Shown here: positions 23,701 through 34,144 of the stretch, in pieces | Layout: each line of letters opens with the position of its first letter | How positions within the stretch are numbered: the stretch's first letter is position 1 | Origin: Patiria miniata | Taxonomy: Eukaryota > Echinodermata > Asteroidea > Valvatida > Asterinidae | Direction of reading: 5' to 3' | Length of the DNA stretch: 64,000 bases | Assembly (NCBI RefSeq): GCF_015706575.1 | Contig: NW_024037055.1 | Location: forward strand, 10,330,262-10,394,261 | The notes under the pieces: model-generated | Told to the model about the DNA's origin: nothing | The model's input: only the letters and a program-made list of their open reading frames with translations | Databases searched by the model: none | Made by a program: the position numbers and the translations under genes

Positions 23701-26700
23701 GTAATCACGTCAACAAACAGCTTATCAATCACCTACAGTCACAGTTAGCTGTATCAAGTTACATAAACAGCCACAGCCAGTCAATCCTGCTTCAGTAGAC
23801 CAAGGATTCCCAACTGTTAAAAACAGTCACTATTTTTTTTGAGAGAGCCTGAAGGGGCAGCTTTTCCTCCAATTATTTTCAGCCAGAAAGGGAGGGCTAA
23901 TTTATTCTGGCATGATTTGCCCAGCTTTGCATGCATTGTTACTCTTAATTCACACACACTCGAACACATTTATGTTACGTACCTAGTGTGGACATTCCTT
24001 TGTTTTCATGAAGTTAAGAAAAACCTGTGAAAAAAAATCATGTTACTCACACTGTGAAAACTCTTTCAACCCAAATTTTTTACTATGATTCCCTTGAGTG
24101 TTTCTCTCCATTTTGTGACGGAAAAACCTAACCCAAAAATGCCTCTAAAGCTGTTTGCCAGAGACGTGGGCAAGTCCACATAACGTATCTGAAAACTGGT
24201 TTCTGTGGACATCTTTTGTTCGGAAGTCCACACAGTGAATGTAATGCTTGTTTTACTTGTTCTGTAGTTGTGGGGACTACACACGAGTTGTCCAATATGG
24301 GGACCGAAGATGTTGTGGCCGGGGACAGCAGAAAGTCCCCATAACTCAATCCTTATTTGCCTAACAATAAAAAACTTACCCATAATGCAGTGATGGCCCA
24401 CCCAAAGGTACCAGCATACAAGTTTGGGAGTATTTTCTTGATTTAAATCACAGACAAAGATGTCACCAAACTTTGGGTTGCCAGCTGATCCCGCACCTAC
24501 CCCTACCACACCCAGCGGCTACGTCCCCATAGAACCAGCCATAGACAGCTACCATGCCTGCACTCATCTCATCTCCTCCTACATCCTGCCTGATGTCCTC
24601 CACTTTGTAGCCTTCCTGCTGGGCTTCTGGTACTTCCGCATCCAAGACAACGAGCAGATGGATGCACTGATTCAACAGGTGCACTTCCCCTATTTGGGCT
24701 CACATCATGCTTAGCCAGCAGCCAATTTCACAAAACGTTATGCATTGGCGTAACTCCACTTGCGCCACAATTTATTGCATAAGTTGCGCAACATTTCACG
24801 CTGTGCAACTTTTCAGTTCTGACAATTTCATGAAAGTTTCATATAGTGCGTAAGCCCGCATGTTGCACAACAAATTATGGCATAACTCATGCAATCACTT
24901 TAGGTGGCATAAGTTATGGCGTAGGAGGTGAAAATCAACTATTTTACTGGCAAATCGTGATTGTCATGGAGCCTGTCATTGCTCAACTTATCAGCATTGA
25001 TACAAGACACTCACACCTTTGTGGTTGAAGTAAATGAATTGCTATTTTTCTTGTGACAGATTTTTTTACAGTTGCCACACGATTCCAAAGAAAGTCGGAA
25101 CAAAACTACTTTCAAAATGGTATGTGGGGTGATTCAGTAACTGTTTGGTGACTGAACAGTAAATTTTTTAAAAAGCCATCGTAAAAGCTGTTTATCTCCT
25201 CGTCCAAGACGTTATTCAGCTATGCCAAGTTTCGTGAAATTGATCTTAAGTTTATTGCGCAGCTATGCAAAAAATGAGTCCTACTCATAGCGTAAGTTAT
25301 GCACTGTTTCATGAAATCGGCTGCAGAGTTTTAATTGAGTAAACCCTTAGTTCATTTCATGTCATTCACAAGCCAATTAGCCAACTCACATGTTGATCAC
25401 AAGTAACAGGGGGTGAATAGTGACAAAGGAATGCCTATTTTCACATTTTTAATGGCTTGTAATAAGTTGAAGAAAGAAGGAAAGGGATTGGCTTGTGATA
25501 TGCTTGTGATTGACTTGGTATGACTTGAGGACAACACTTCTAGGTGTGATAGGTAGGGAACACCTGAATTTAGAACATTCAGGTAGGTCGCTGAGAACAT
25601 TCTGGGAACAGGAATACATTTCAGTTCTAATCAGCAACAAAAAGAACTAAAGAGGTGGTACCACTCTGGCTTGCAGGCTGTCTACAACCCAATTGCAGGG
25701 GCTCCTGCTTGTGGTTCCAGCTTAGTATGTAGTGGCTTGTAGTTGTGGTTGTTAGGATAGTGAATTGAACATTGGCCAATGCATTCAGGGACACTATTCC
25801 GGTTGGCAAGTCTTTCATTAGATGGAAACTGCGTTGGGATGATGTAAATTTTATGTTGTGTTTGACCCTTCACCGACGTATTTATAAACACTGTAAACTC
25901 AGTATTTATAAACACTGTAAAACGCTGTAAACTCAGTGCTTGCGAGAAAAAATTTACAAGCTTACCACATTTTACAATTACCACTCAACCAAGGAGATTA
26001 GCTGGGAACTGTTTCTAATGGAGCTTTTCAAACTGAAATTGGAGTATTCAAAATTTTGATATGTACTTTCAAATATTACATGTACTACAGTCTTTAGTTG
26101 TTTTATTGCACTGTTAAGACTTTAAAAAAAAAAAAAAATGTGTGCTGTAGTTTTTGACATGCTTAAATGTTAGAAACCAGTGGTTATATGATTTGATTAT
26201 GAAACTTTTACATTTTGTATCTTTCAGGCCTTTCTGCATGCAACACCCACAACGCATGGCTCTAACACACAGTCTACCATGATCAGGGCAATGAAGTAAG
26301 AATAAACTCTAGTGTTTATTTCATTCCTTCTCTGAACTTTTTATTGTGCTACTTGTTCCTCACCAACATATGTGTATTACATGTAACTTAAAGGTACAGT
26401 CCATCATTTGTAATTTGTGCATTTTGTTCATTTGAAGCAACAAACGTGCTCAAAATCTAAAAAAAGGATGCTGAACAACTAACCTGATGAAGTTCAGCTC
26501 AGCTTCAGCTGTATATTTTGAGAAAAACAACATTCTAGGATCTTGATTTCAAATCAAAAGTTGCTGAAGCATGTTTTGAATTGGGCCTGAATTCAGCGTC
26601 CGAGACACTTTCTCATTGAGCCGAATGCAGCTACGCGATGTCGCGCACTGAACCGACGAATTATAGCAACCGGGCGCGCGTGTGCTTCGTGTTAACGCTT

Positions 26701-29700
26701 GCACACACTTTGCCGAATTAAAAAAACAACTACTAATGGAAATGTTCAACGGTGCGTCTTTAGACGCACAGTTGGAAAGGCCTTCTTTAGTTGATTTCTT
26801 CAAAATGACAGCATGCCAGAAAGAACAATTTCACAGGGAGTTTAGTTCCCTTACCATCTTTCAACCAAGAATGTTTTCCACACTGATTACGTCAGTTACT
26901 TTTTGGATAGCTGCAAACGATGGGCTGTAGCTTTAAAAACTATTTTCTAAATAATTGAGATGTTTTCATGTAAAATCAGTTGTGTACTTTGGTCATTTTT
27001 ATAAAACAAAACTGACAGATAGATGTGTATTATTTACATCATTATCTCACTTACTCTGTTAGATTATAAGATCCCGAAAGGCAACATGTTCCATTTGATC
27101 TTGTTTTTTTTTCTGACCTGTGAAAGAAAAATTTGAATGTTGGATTCAAAATTTACTTGCTTCTGTTGGTACTTTCCCCTAGAATTTCCCTGCAACCCCT
27201 TGCTCCTTTGACATTTAGTTTCAACCATTGCAGTAAGTCAATGGCAAATTGTGACACCAATTTCCCATTTTTTCTGAATGGTGCCATAAGCTCTACATTC
27301 CCAAATTTGTCAAAATCAGTCAAAACCAGTCATTAAGTTTTGGCAGATTAATTAAAGAATCTTTGTAATTCATTACTTAATTGATAAATACCTGCACGCT
27401 TTTCTAATATTCAGTATTTTTTCCCCAATGCCCAAATCCAAGATGGATCCTGATTGGTGGTGCATTGTGGGTACTAGCCATGATGGGGGTTCTGGCACTG
27501 TTCCTGACGGCTTTTGGGCTGCAAAACACCATCTACAAGTTCTTTACTGTGTAAGTTTTTCTATTATGGGTTTCAAAACCAGTTCATCATTCAAAACAGC
27601 ATGTCAAATTTATCCTGTTTGTTGGAAAATTGTGTCCGCTGCTTGCACTCAGCTGATGCCAAAACCGTTGCCAGAATCTCTGGAAAAGGTGGCAAAAGTT
27701 TTTAAATGCCCAGAACAACACACCTTTTATAAACAAACAGGGGAATGATTGAAATAAGGTTAAACAATTCTTTGGACATTGGTAAGTCCAAATGTTCATT
27801 CCCAGCAGTTTTGCTGTGATTAGAAATGAGCAGTCACTGAACTGAGTGGACAAATTTGAAAAGGATGGAACCTTCTGAAAGGAGCAGTGCTTCTGAAAAA
27901 GATGCTGTGTTGCCAGCTTGATTTACTCTGCGTTTCACGAATCCTCCACTTTGCAGGAACCCAATGGATTATTTGGTCTATTTCTTTAGAAGTGTGTATG
28001 AAGGAACTATTTCTGTTGCATTCCAATTTGCACAGGCAAGCTTGGAACATTGTCTTGCTGTGCGTCCACGCGTTTGGCTGTCTCATCTACAACTCCATCA
28101 TAGCGGCTGTTGTTGTCAACTACTCGGTGCAGTGTGAAACCATCATTTGCTTTGTGCGCAGCATCCAGGAACAGTTGCTAGAGAAGACAGGAGACTTGCG
28201 AATGATCATGCATGTGAGGTCTAATTATCAACCACCAATCCAGCCCCCCCCCCCCCCTGGCCAGCCACATAAATCAGTCCATGTACTGTTGTACTGTCTG
28301 TGCCATTTTTGAGATTCACTCCTCCAAAAAAGTAGTTTTATGTAAATTTATATATAGTTTGAAATTGCTATTTTTCTAGGAATGCAAAAGATATATATTA
28401 CTTTTGTATGAGATATCAAATGGCCCACGTTTAGTTTATGGAATAATTAGTTTACAAATTTGTAATATTTGCGGATCCACATAATTCAGGTTTCAAAGGG
28501 TAGACTGGTTCCTGCCCCCTTCCCGAACTGACAAATAGGGACTGGGTACCAGTCTACTCACAGGGCGGATCTGATTGTCGGCAAAAGCACCCCTAAATAA
28601 AAGCCTTTTTCAGATTTTTGGATGCCCAAAATTGAAAAATAGGTTTTTTTTGTTAAAATAAAATATACAGGTTAAAATTGCCACAAGAATAAAATAAGCG
28701 TGAGACAAGAAATATATGCAAAACTATTAAAGAGGTGTTGACAAGACAACTGAAACTTCTCAGGGGACTAATGTCTAGAAAACTGTTCAAAATTGGCTTT
28801 GTCTTCCTAATTTAGCATGCTGAGTGCTATATTTACTTCTGATTGTTGTCTTGAGGTGGGCACGTGCGTGCCAAAAACTCCATGTCTTACTCTGTAAGTT
28901 ATTTAACCATTCACAGACTCCCCATTGGGTCTTAAAAAAACCACCTTCCAAGCATTTTGGACTTTCTTCCACATATTCCCTCCCCCCCCCCCCCAAAAAA
29001 AAAACCCCAGACTTTTGGACCTTTTTTGTGTTCACTGAGTTGAAAGTGGATTGTTTCCTTCTTTCTTTCAGGACATCTTGAAAGTTTGGCAGGCCACTCA
29101 GCAGCTGAATGGACCCATGGCCAAAATGATGTCACTGTTGGTCTTCAACTTTGCTGCTATGGTTGTAGCAGGTAAGGCAAACACACAAATAAAATTCAAC
29201 ATCTTCGTAATGCTGCAAAAATCGTACTGTTGATATTCATGTTGTTCCCCTCCACAATAGTAAGTGAAAAAGCATAAGAAAGAGTTAATAAACGTAATGT
29301 TTTTAGAATAGGCTTTGGTGATGATAAAACAAGGGATTCATATACAGGAAAGGTATTTTATGCTATTGGGGGTATACAGGGTGAGTGAAACAAAAGGGAA
29401 ACCTAAATATCAGAACCATTTTTTTAAAATGAAGTTCTGCATGTTGCACTTTCATAATCTAGGACATCTCTATGTGAATTGTTTTCGTTTTGCTGAAAGA
29501 ACACTTACCTTTTTTGTGATCCGCGGACAGAACTTTAAAACAGTGTTTGTGTTTAAAAACCCGTAACTTGAAGAGTACATGAGTGATTTGAATGATTCTT
29601 GTACTAAAAGAAACCTTATTAATTGGGGTTTCATATCCTAGATTTTGAAAGTGCTACATGCAGAACTTCATTTTAAAAAAATGGTCCTGACATTTGTTTT

Positions 29701-32700
29701 TTTTGTTTTTTTTATTCACTCTGTATTTGGTTACTGGTGTACCGGAGGGCCCTCATGCTCTTGAGCATCAAACTCAAGATCTGCGGGTAGTTCTGCAGGT
29801 TGGGGGTTCCGGACCAGCCTGGAGTTGCAGTGTGTATTTGTACTTTCGCAACACACTTTGTCACTAACCACTTCACCCCACCCAGGAAAAAATTGGTATC
29901 TGTATGGGTCTGTGTTTGATTTTTGCTGCTTTATTCTGAAATGGCAGCATACAACTGTTTAGCCAAGGAGCTGAGATGGTCTTTGGAATGTTTCATTCAC
30001 CCAGTAAGCAGGGGTCATAATGATGTTGCACCTCATAGATGATTGTAACCATCATCATTGTCTGATTGCTTTTCAGGTATAAGCCTACTACTGTTTCATC
30101 AACCCAGGGGTGATGAGATATCTGCTTTAGTTACCACATATCGCGTGTGTTTCTTTCTGCTGTGGTTGGCCATCCTTGTCTTTCCTTATGTGCAGGTAAT
30201 TGACAAAAGGAATAACTCTCATTGACAAAGGTTTTGATGGCTTGTTTGTCAGTCAGTTGATACGGGGGGGGGGGGGGGGGGGTTGTTTACATACGTACAG
30301 GTGAACAATTTGTCAGTTGGGTTGGGTTGAGTTAGGCTTGGCTGGGTTGGATTGGGTTGAGCTAGGCCGGGCTGGGATTGTTTGGGCTAGAATGGGTTTG
30401 GTTAGGCTAAGTTATGGGCCGTATTCACGAGTTGGCCATTTTTGTTGAGTTCCCTGAACAAATATCATTAATTCTCAACTGTTGAATGGGATGGCGCCAG
30501 ACTATTTTTGCAGGCATAATGCAGCCTTTTTTAATGTCATTTTTTTTAAAATCTGGCTTTAAACATTAGAACATTTAATCACAAATTTTAAATTATTCAT
30601 TTAAGCAGACTGGAATTAATTAGTAATTATTTTGCTTTCATTTCTCTACATAAGTTCCAAAAATGAAGATTTTACCTCGCTCTCAATCCAATATGGCCGA
30701 TTCGTGAATAAGGCCCATTCTATACTGAGTTGAGTTGGGTTGGACTAGGTTTTCCAAAGGTCGGGTTTAGCTGGTTTTGGATGGCCTGGATTGGATTGGG
30801 TTGGGTTCAGCTTTAGTTGGGATGGCCTAAGTAAAATTTGGTTGGGAGTAGTTGGGTAGGGATGTCCTGGGTTGCAAGTTGGTTTGGGTTGGGATGGGTT
30901 GAGTTGGGCTGGGCTGGGCTTGGAAAGGTAGGGTAGCATAGGGTTCGTTACAAGTTTTTGGTTGGGTTGATTTGGGATGGCCTGGATTGGGTTGGGTTGG
31001 GTTAAGTTTAGTTAGGTGGACCCAAGTAAGATTTGGTTGGGAGTAGTTTGGTTGGGATGGCCTTGGTTGCGTTGGGATGGCCAGGGTCTGATTGAGTTGG
31101 GCTAGGCTTGGCTTGATTATGTAGGGTAGAATAGGGTTGGGTTGTGTTGGGTTTGGGCTGGGCATTGAAAAGTAAAGCTGAGTTGGGCTGAGTGAGGCTT
31201 GGTCGGGTAGATAAAGATAAAGATGATTGGAACAACAGCAATCCACTTTACTGCGTACTGTCATGATTTTCTATGTTGAATGATCAGGCAGCAAGATTGA
31301 GTTCCATCTACAACAAGTTTGAGCAGGCAGCATTGGAGATGCGAGTCTTTGGCTACCTGACCAGCACACCGAGGGATCTAGACTCCTTCCTGCAATTTGT
31401 CACTCAGGCCAAGTGCAAGGTATTCAAGTCATACTTAAATTTTACAAGTTTGCTGTAATTTCTTTCCAGAATTTTTGACCAAAAACTTCTAGCAATGGCA
31501 TGGTGGCCATGCTATTAGAAAAATTCATAGTATCTAAGACAGTTTACCCCTTCCTATTGGTTGAGAGCCCATCACGTGGCCGGTCTTATAACGGTTGATA
31601 AAACACTGGCTGACTGGTGTTGAACACTTTTGCAGTGTCACATGAAATTTGGACTGATATGAAATCCAGTCCCTTTTACTGGTTGAACACTCACAATCCT
31701 AGGTTGGTCATGCGCAATACTAACAATGAGTCCGTATTTCACAGTCCTTAATTCACACTATACCAGCACAGCTGCGTTCTGCATCACATCGCGCGTGCAC
31801 GACAATCTCCATATAAGGAGTTGTTTATGCTTACTCGTGAGAGGCACATACCATAACATAGCAAGAGGGGTTTAAATAAAATTTAAGTAAACTTGTTTTG
31901 ACTGTTTGACCGAAAAGGTATTTATGAATGGGAATAAGTATGTGCTTGGCCGGTATTGAGCATTATGTTTAAGACCGGTTTGGAGTCTGGCCACTGATCG
32001 GCGTCCAGACTCCAAACCGGTCTTAAACATAGTGTTTAAAACCGGCCAAGCACATACTTATTCTCTTATAAAGTTATCTATCTACCAATAGATGGATCCA
32101 GAAAGCCCTGTCCCATGATTCGGCCAATCACAGCCACGATCATTGCACAACCAAATGTCCAACAAAAGTCTGAAATGCACGCTGTTATGTACATACAATG
32201 TATGATATCAGGGATTATCCTTAGCGGTCGCCCGCTCGCCAAATGCGAGTGAAAACAGCGGCGGGCGAGTCAAAACCCTCCTCTCAGTAGTCCGACGGGC
32301 GAGTCAAAAAACTGTTAAAAAAAATAAAAATAACGAAGTTTTCCCGACAGTATTTTTCAATCAATCAAAATAAAAAAGTTAAGGGTGATACAACACATGA
32401 ATACTTTTGCCACGCCGACCGAAATAAAAACATCGGTAGTTCGAATTCGTATCACTCCATGTATATTCGCAGTGCGCTGTGCATTGAAATCCCATCGACG
32501 AACATGAGGCGAATCAACGTGTATTTGCCATTACACATCGTGCACACATGCAGCGCACTTGATTTACTTCGTCTGCAGTCCACATGGTACGGACGTACGT
32601 ACGTTAACATCGTATTCATATCATACAACGTGGTGAGGAGAAAACTTTCATGACAGTCTGCCAAAACTTGTGCCCGAACGGATTCTTGGGATGATTTCTT

Positions 32701-34144
32701 GAACACTATCAAACGAATGTACCGAAAAGATGAGGACAATATGAGATTCGAGGGGCCTATTTTGAATGTAAAGACTAGTGAATGTAAAGTGGACCGTGCT
32801 CCGGAAAACGTTATGGATTGACGTGACCAGCGTAAGTTCGTGGGTCGCCCGCCCGCAGCGCTTCTTGGCTAGGCACGCTGATTGCACCATTCTTCGCTAG
32901 AAATGCATGGCGCGCGCGAGAGATGTTTTTTTGAAAATACTGGCCTTCTCACTCATTTTCAAACAAGTTAAAACAGTTCAGTTACTAACTTGGTAAACTC
33001 CCATTAATACCACGACTGTGTGCAATGTTTTCTTGTTCCTCAAGATAAAGCTTTTTTAGTTCGTGTTTTATCAAAACATGTCGGAAATAGAACACCTAAA
33101 GCCTTAAGTTCGGAACGAAGCACACTGCATAAATTTTGATTATAACTTCTCCCCCTATTTGATTCCTGTTAATTAAAGCCTTGCTCTATGTTAAAGCATG
33201 GACGATTAAAGAAACATTGACATCACTTAAAAAGGAACTACATGCAATATTATGTACATGATTAAGATAATTGCCGATTGTATTCATATTGCATAATTTA
33301 TTATCAAAAATGTTATCAAAAATGCTTATGGTGATTTGATTGAAAGTTACTATTAAAACATGTGGGCTAGTGAAAACGGTTGTGGGCCAGTGAAAACTCT
33401 GGTTTACTGGCCCGGCCGGCCAGTAAAGGAAAAAGTTAAGGAAAACCCCTGTGATATGTATCTTGAACGTGCAAGTTGGCATTGAGCAGATGAACGTGTT
33501 GTTGCCCAAACTGAGGCTCAATGGATTGGTCAATTTGGACAACTGGCAAAAGTAAGCCCTAAATGCAATGATGTTGATGAGCTGTGTTGATTTCATTAAG
33601 ATAATGACAGTTGGATGACATGGGTGGCGCAGTGCGTAAAGCGCTTGCCTCTTACCGCTGTGGCCCCGGTTTGATTCCTGGCTTGGGTCATATGTGAGTA
33701 GAATTGTTTGTTGATTCTCTCTCGTAGCTGCATCCGTCGCAATTCAGCTTCTGCTGCAAGTAAGGATGATTAGCCCCAAAATATATTTATTCATTATTAG
33801 TAATATTCACAGGTGGCTGTATGGACTTTGGAGATCATACTTAGACTCTTACTAAAAAAAAACAACCCTGATAAGTAAAGTAGCACTGTTGCACCCTCAA
33901 TTTAATGGAAAGTCATTCTTTTTCACCTTAAAAGGTGTAAATTCACACATCTCTGATTAACCAGTCAGATTTGTTGAAAAAAAAAACCTCAGCCAATACC
34001 CTTCTTGTTGCAATATGACAGGTGCGACTGCTCTTCATCCCTGCCAATACATCCAACGTCTATGGTATCCTCCTACTGACAGCATTCCTTCTCATCATCC
34101 TGGTCCAGACTGGAGTCATCGTAGCACCTTCTACCTACCTGTAG
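20784..34144 (+). CDS. Gustatory-receptor-like (GRL) seven-TM protein
   Basis: Twelve exons: 20784-20918, 21643-21750, 22738-22902, 24454-24678, 25060-25119, 26228-26295, 27443-27550, 28036-28213, 29072-29171, 30077-30195, 31288-31419, 34022-34144. All borders are GT..AG and the phases agree, giving 506 aa and a TAG stop. Seven hydrophobic segments are visible at about 100-121, 178-198, 255-277, 294-318, 369-390, 405-421 and 479-500. The N-terminus is long and hydrophilic, as expected for the inside-facing N-terminus of the insect gustatory/odorant receptor superfamily. The C-terminus fits that superfamily's TM7 signature: LDSFLQFV, then FIPAN, then FLLIILVQT at 488-496, aligning with the TYhhhhhQF motif. 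Phase-0 introns predominate near the C-terminus, also a family trait. GRL members outside arthropods are sparse and their ligands are largely unknown. The noncoding part of exon 1 probably begins at 20769 after a TTATTACAG acceptor. Exon 5 is the least certain. Confidence 0.85.
24715..25325. mobile_element. Inverted-repeat element bracketing receptor exon 5
   Basis: The left arm begins GCAGCCAATTTCACAAAACG and the right arm ends with the complement-like GTTTCATGAAATCGGCTGC. Both arms carry GCATAACT..GCGTAA words. Exon 5 of the receptor gene (25060-25119) lies between them. Either two element fragments landed in opposite orientation around the exon or one foldback spans it. Confidence 0.5.
26388..26936. 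mobile_element. TTAA-flanked MITE (receptor intron 6)
   Basis: TTAA lies at 26388-26391 and 26933-26936. The terminal inverted repeats are AGGTACAGTCCATC and the complement of GATGGGCTGTAGCT. A related internal segment (TTGTGCATTT.GTTC, then CAACTAAC.TG.TGAAGTT) recurs near 47737-47830, so the family has another copy in the window. No transposase frame. Confidence 0.65.
29375..29725. mobile_element. Tc1/mariner-type MITE (receptor intron 9)
   Basis: A 347-bp element (29377-29723) is flanked by TA on both sides. Its inverted repeats are long, about 80 bp, starting CAGGGTGAGTGAA and including TGAAGTTCTGCATGTTGCAC on the left with the complement on the right. TA duplication and CAGGGTG ends are typical of mariner-like elements. 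There is no coding capacity. Confidence 0.7.
30313..31210. repeat. Degenerate GGGTTG minisatellite in receptor intron 10
   Basis: Irregular repeats of TTGGGTTGGGT, TTGGGCTGGGCT and TTGGGATGGCCTGG run through the intron, interrupted by the MITE at 30415-30717. A perfect G-run lies just upstream (30265-30282). The plus strand could form G-quadruplexes. Pro-rich frames on the minus strand are artefacts. Confidence 0.85.
30415..30717. mobile_element. MITE with GGGCC.TATTCACGA ends
   Basis: The ends are GGGCCGTATTCACGA and the complement of TCGTGAATAAGGCCC. The right part contains ATGAAGATTTTACCTCGCT and AATATGGCCGA. A second, diverged and left-truncated copy is at 46030-46275. The element sits inside the GGGTTG minisatellite, so it inserted after that array formed. 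Confidence 0.7.
31934..32063. mobile_element. Palindromic foldback (receptor intron 11)
   Basis: Inverted arms begin AATAAGTATGTGCTTGGCCGG and end with its complement. A second block, TTTAAGACCGGTTTGGAGTC, is mirrored near the centre. The loop is about 15 bp. Confidence 0.75.
32203..33457. mobile_element. 1.24-kb non-autonomous DNA transposon, 6-bp duplication TGATAT
   Basis: The element spans 32209-33451 between perfect TGATAT repeats (32203-32208 and 33452-33457). The ends are CAGGGATTATCCTTAGC and the complement of GTTAAGGAAAACCCCTG. The subterminal regions are rich in GGCGGGCGAGTC on the left and GGCCCGGCCGGCCAGTAAA on the right. No transposase was recognised inside. The superfamily is undetermined; a 6-bp duplication narrows the options. 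Confidence 0.7.
33625..33695 (+). mobile_element. tRNA-derived SINE head (receptor intron 11)
   Basis: GGGTGGCGCAGTGCGTAAAGCGC provides the A box and CCCCGGTTTGATTCCTGGC the B box, 40 bp apart. The stems are imperfect, so a SINE head is more likely than a tRNA gene. Confidence 0.45.

Noticed and set aside
30745-31264. Proline-rich minus-strand protein (QPNPTQPNP)
   Set aside because: It is the complement of the degenerate GGGTTG minisatellite in a receptor intron.
33452-33550. Possible extra receptor exon (VQVGIEQMNVLLPKLRLNG)
   Set aside because: It is open in one frame, but no acceptor fits the phase 0 required by exons 11 and 12, and joining those exons directly already matches the family's spacing before TM7. 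It starts at the border of the 32209-33451 transposon.
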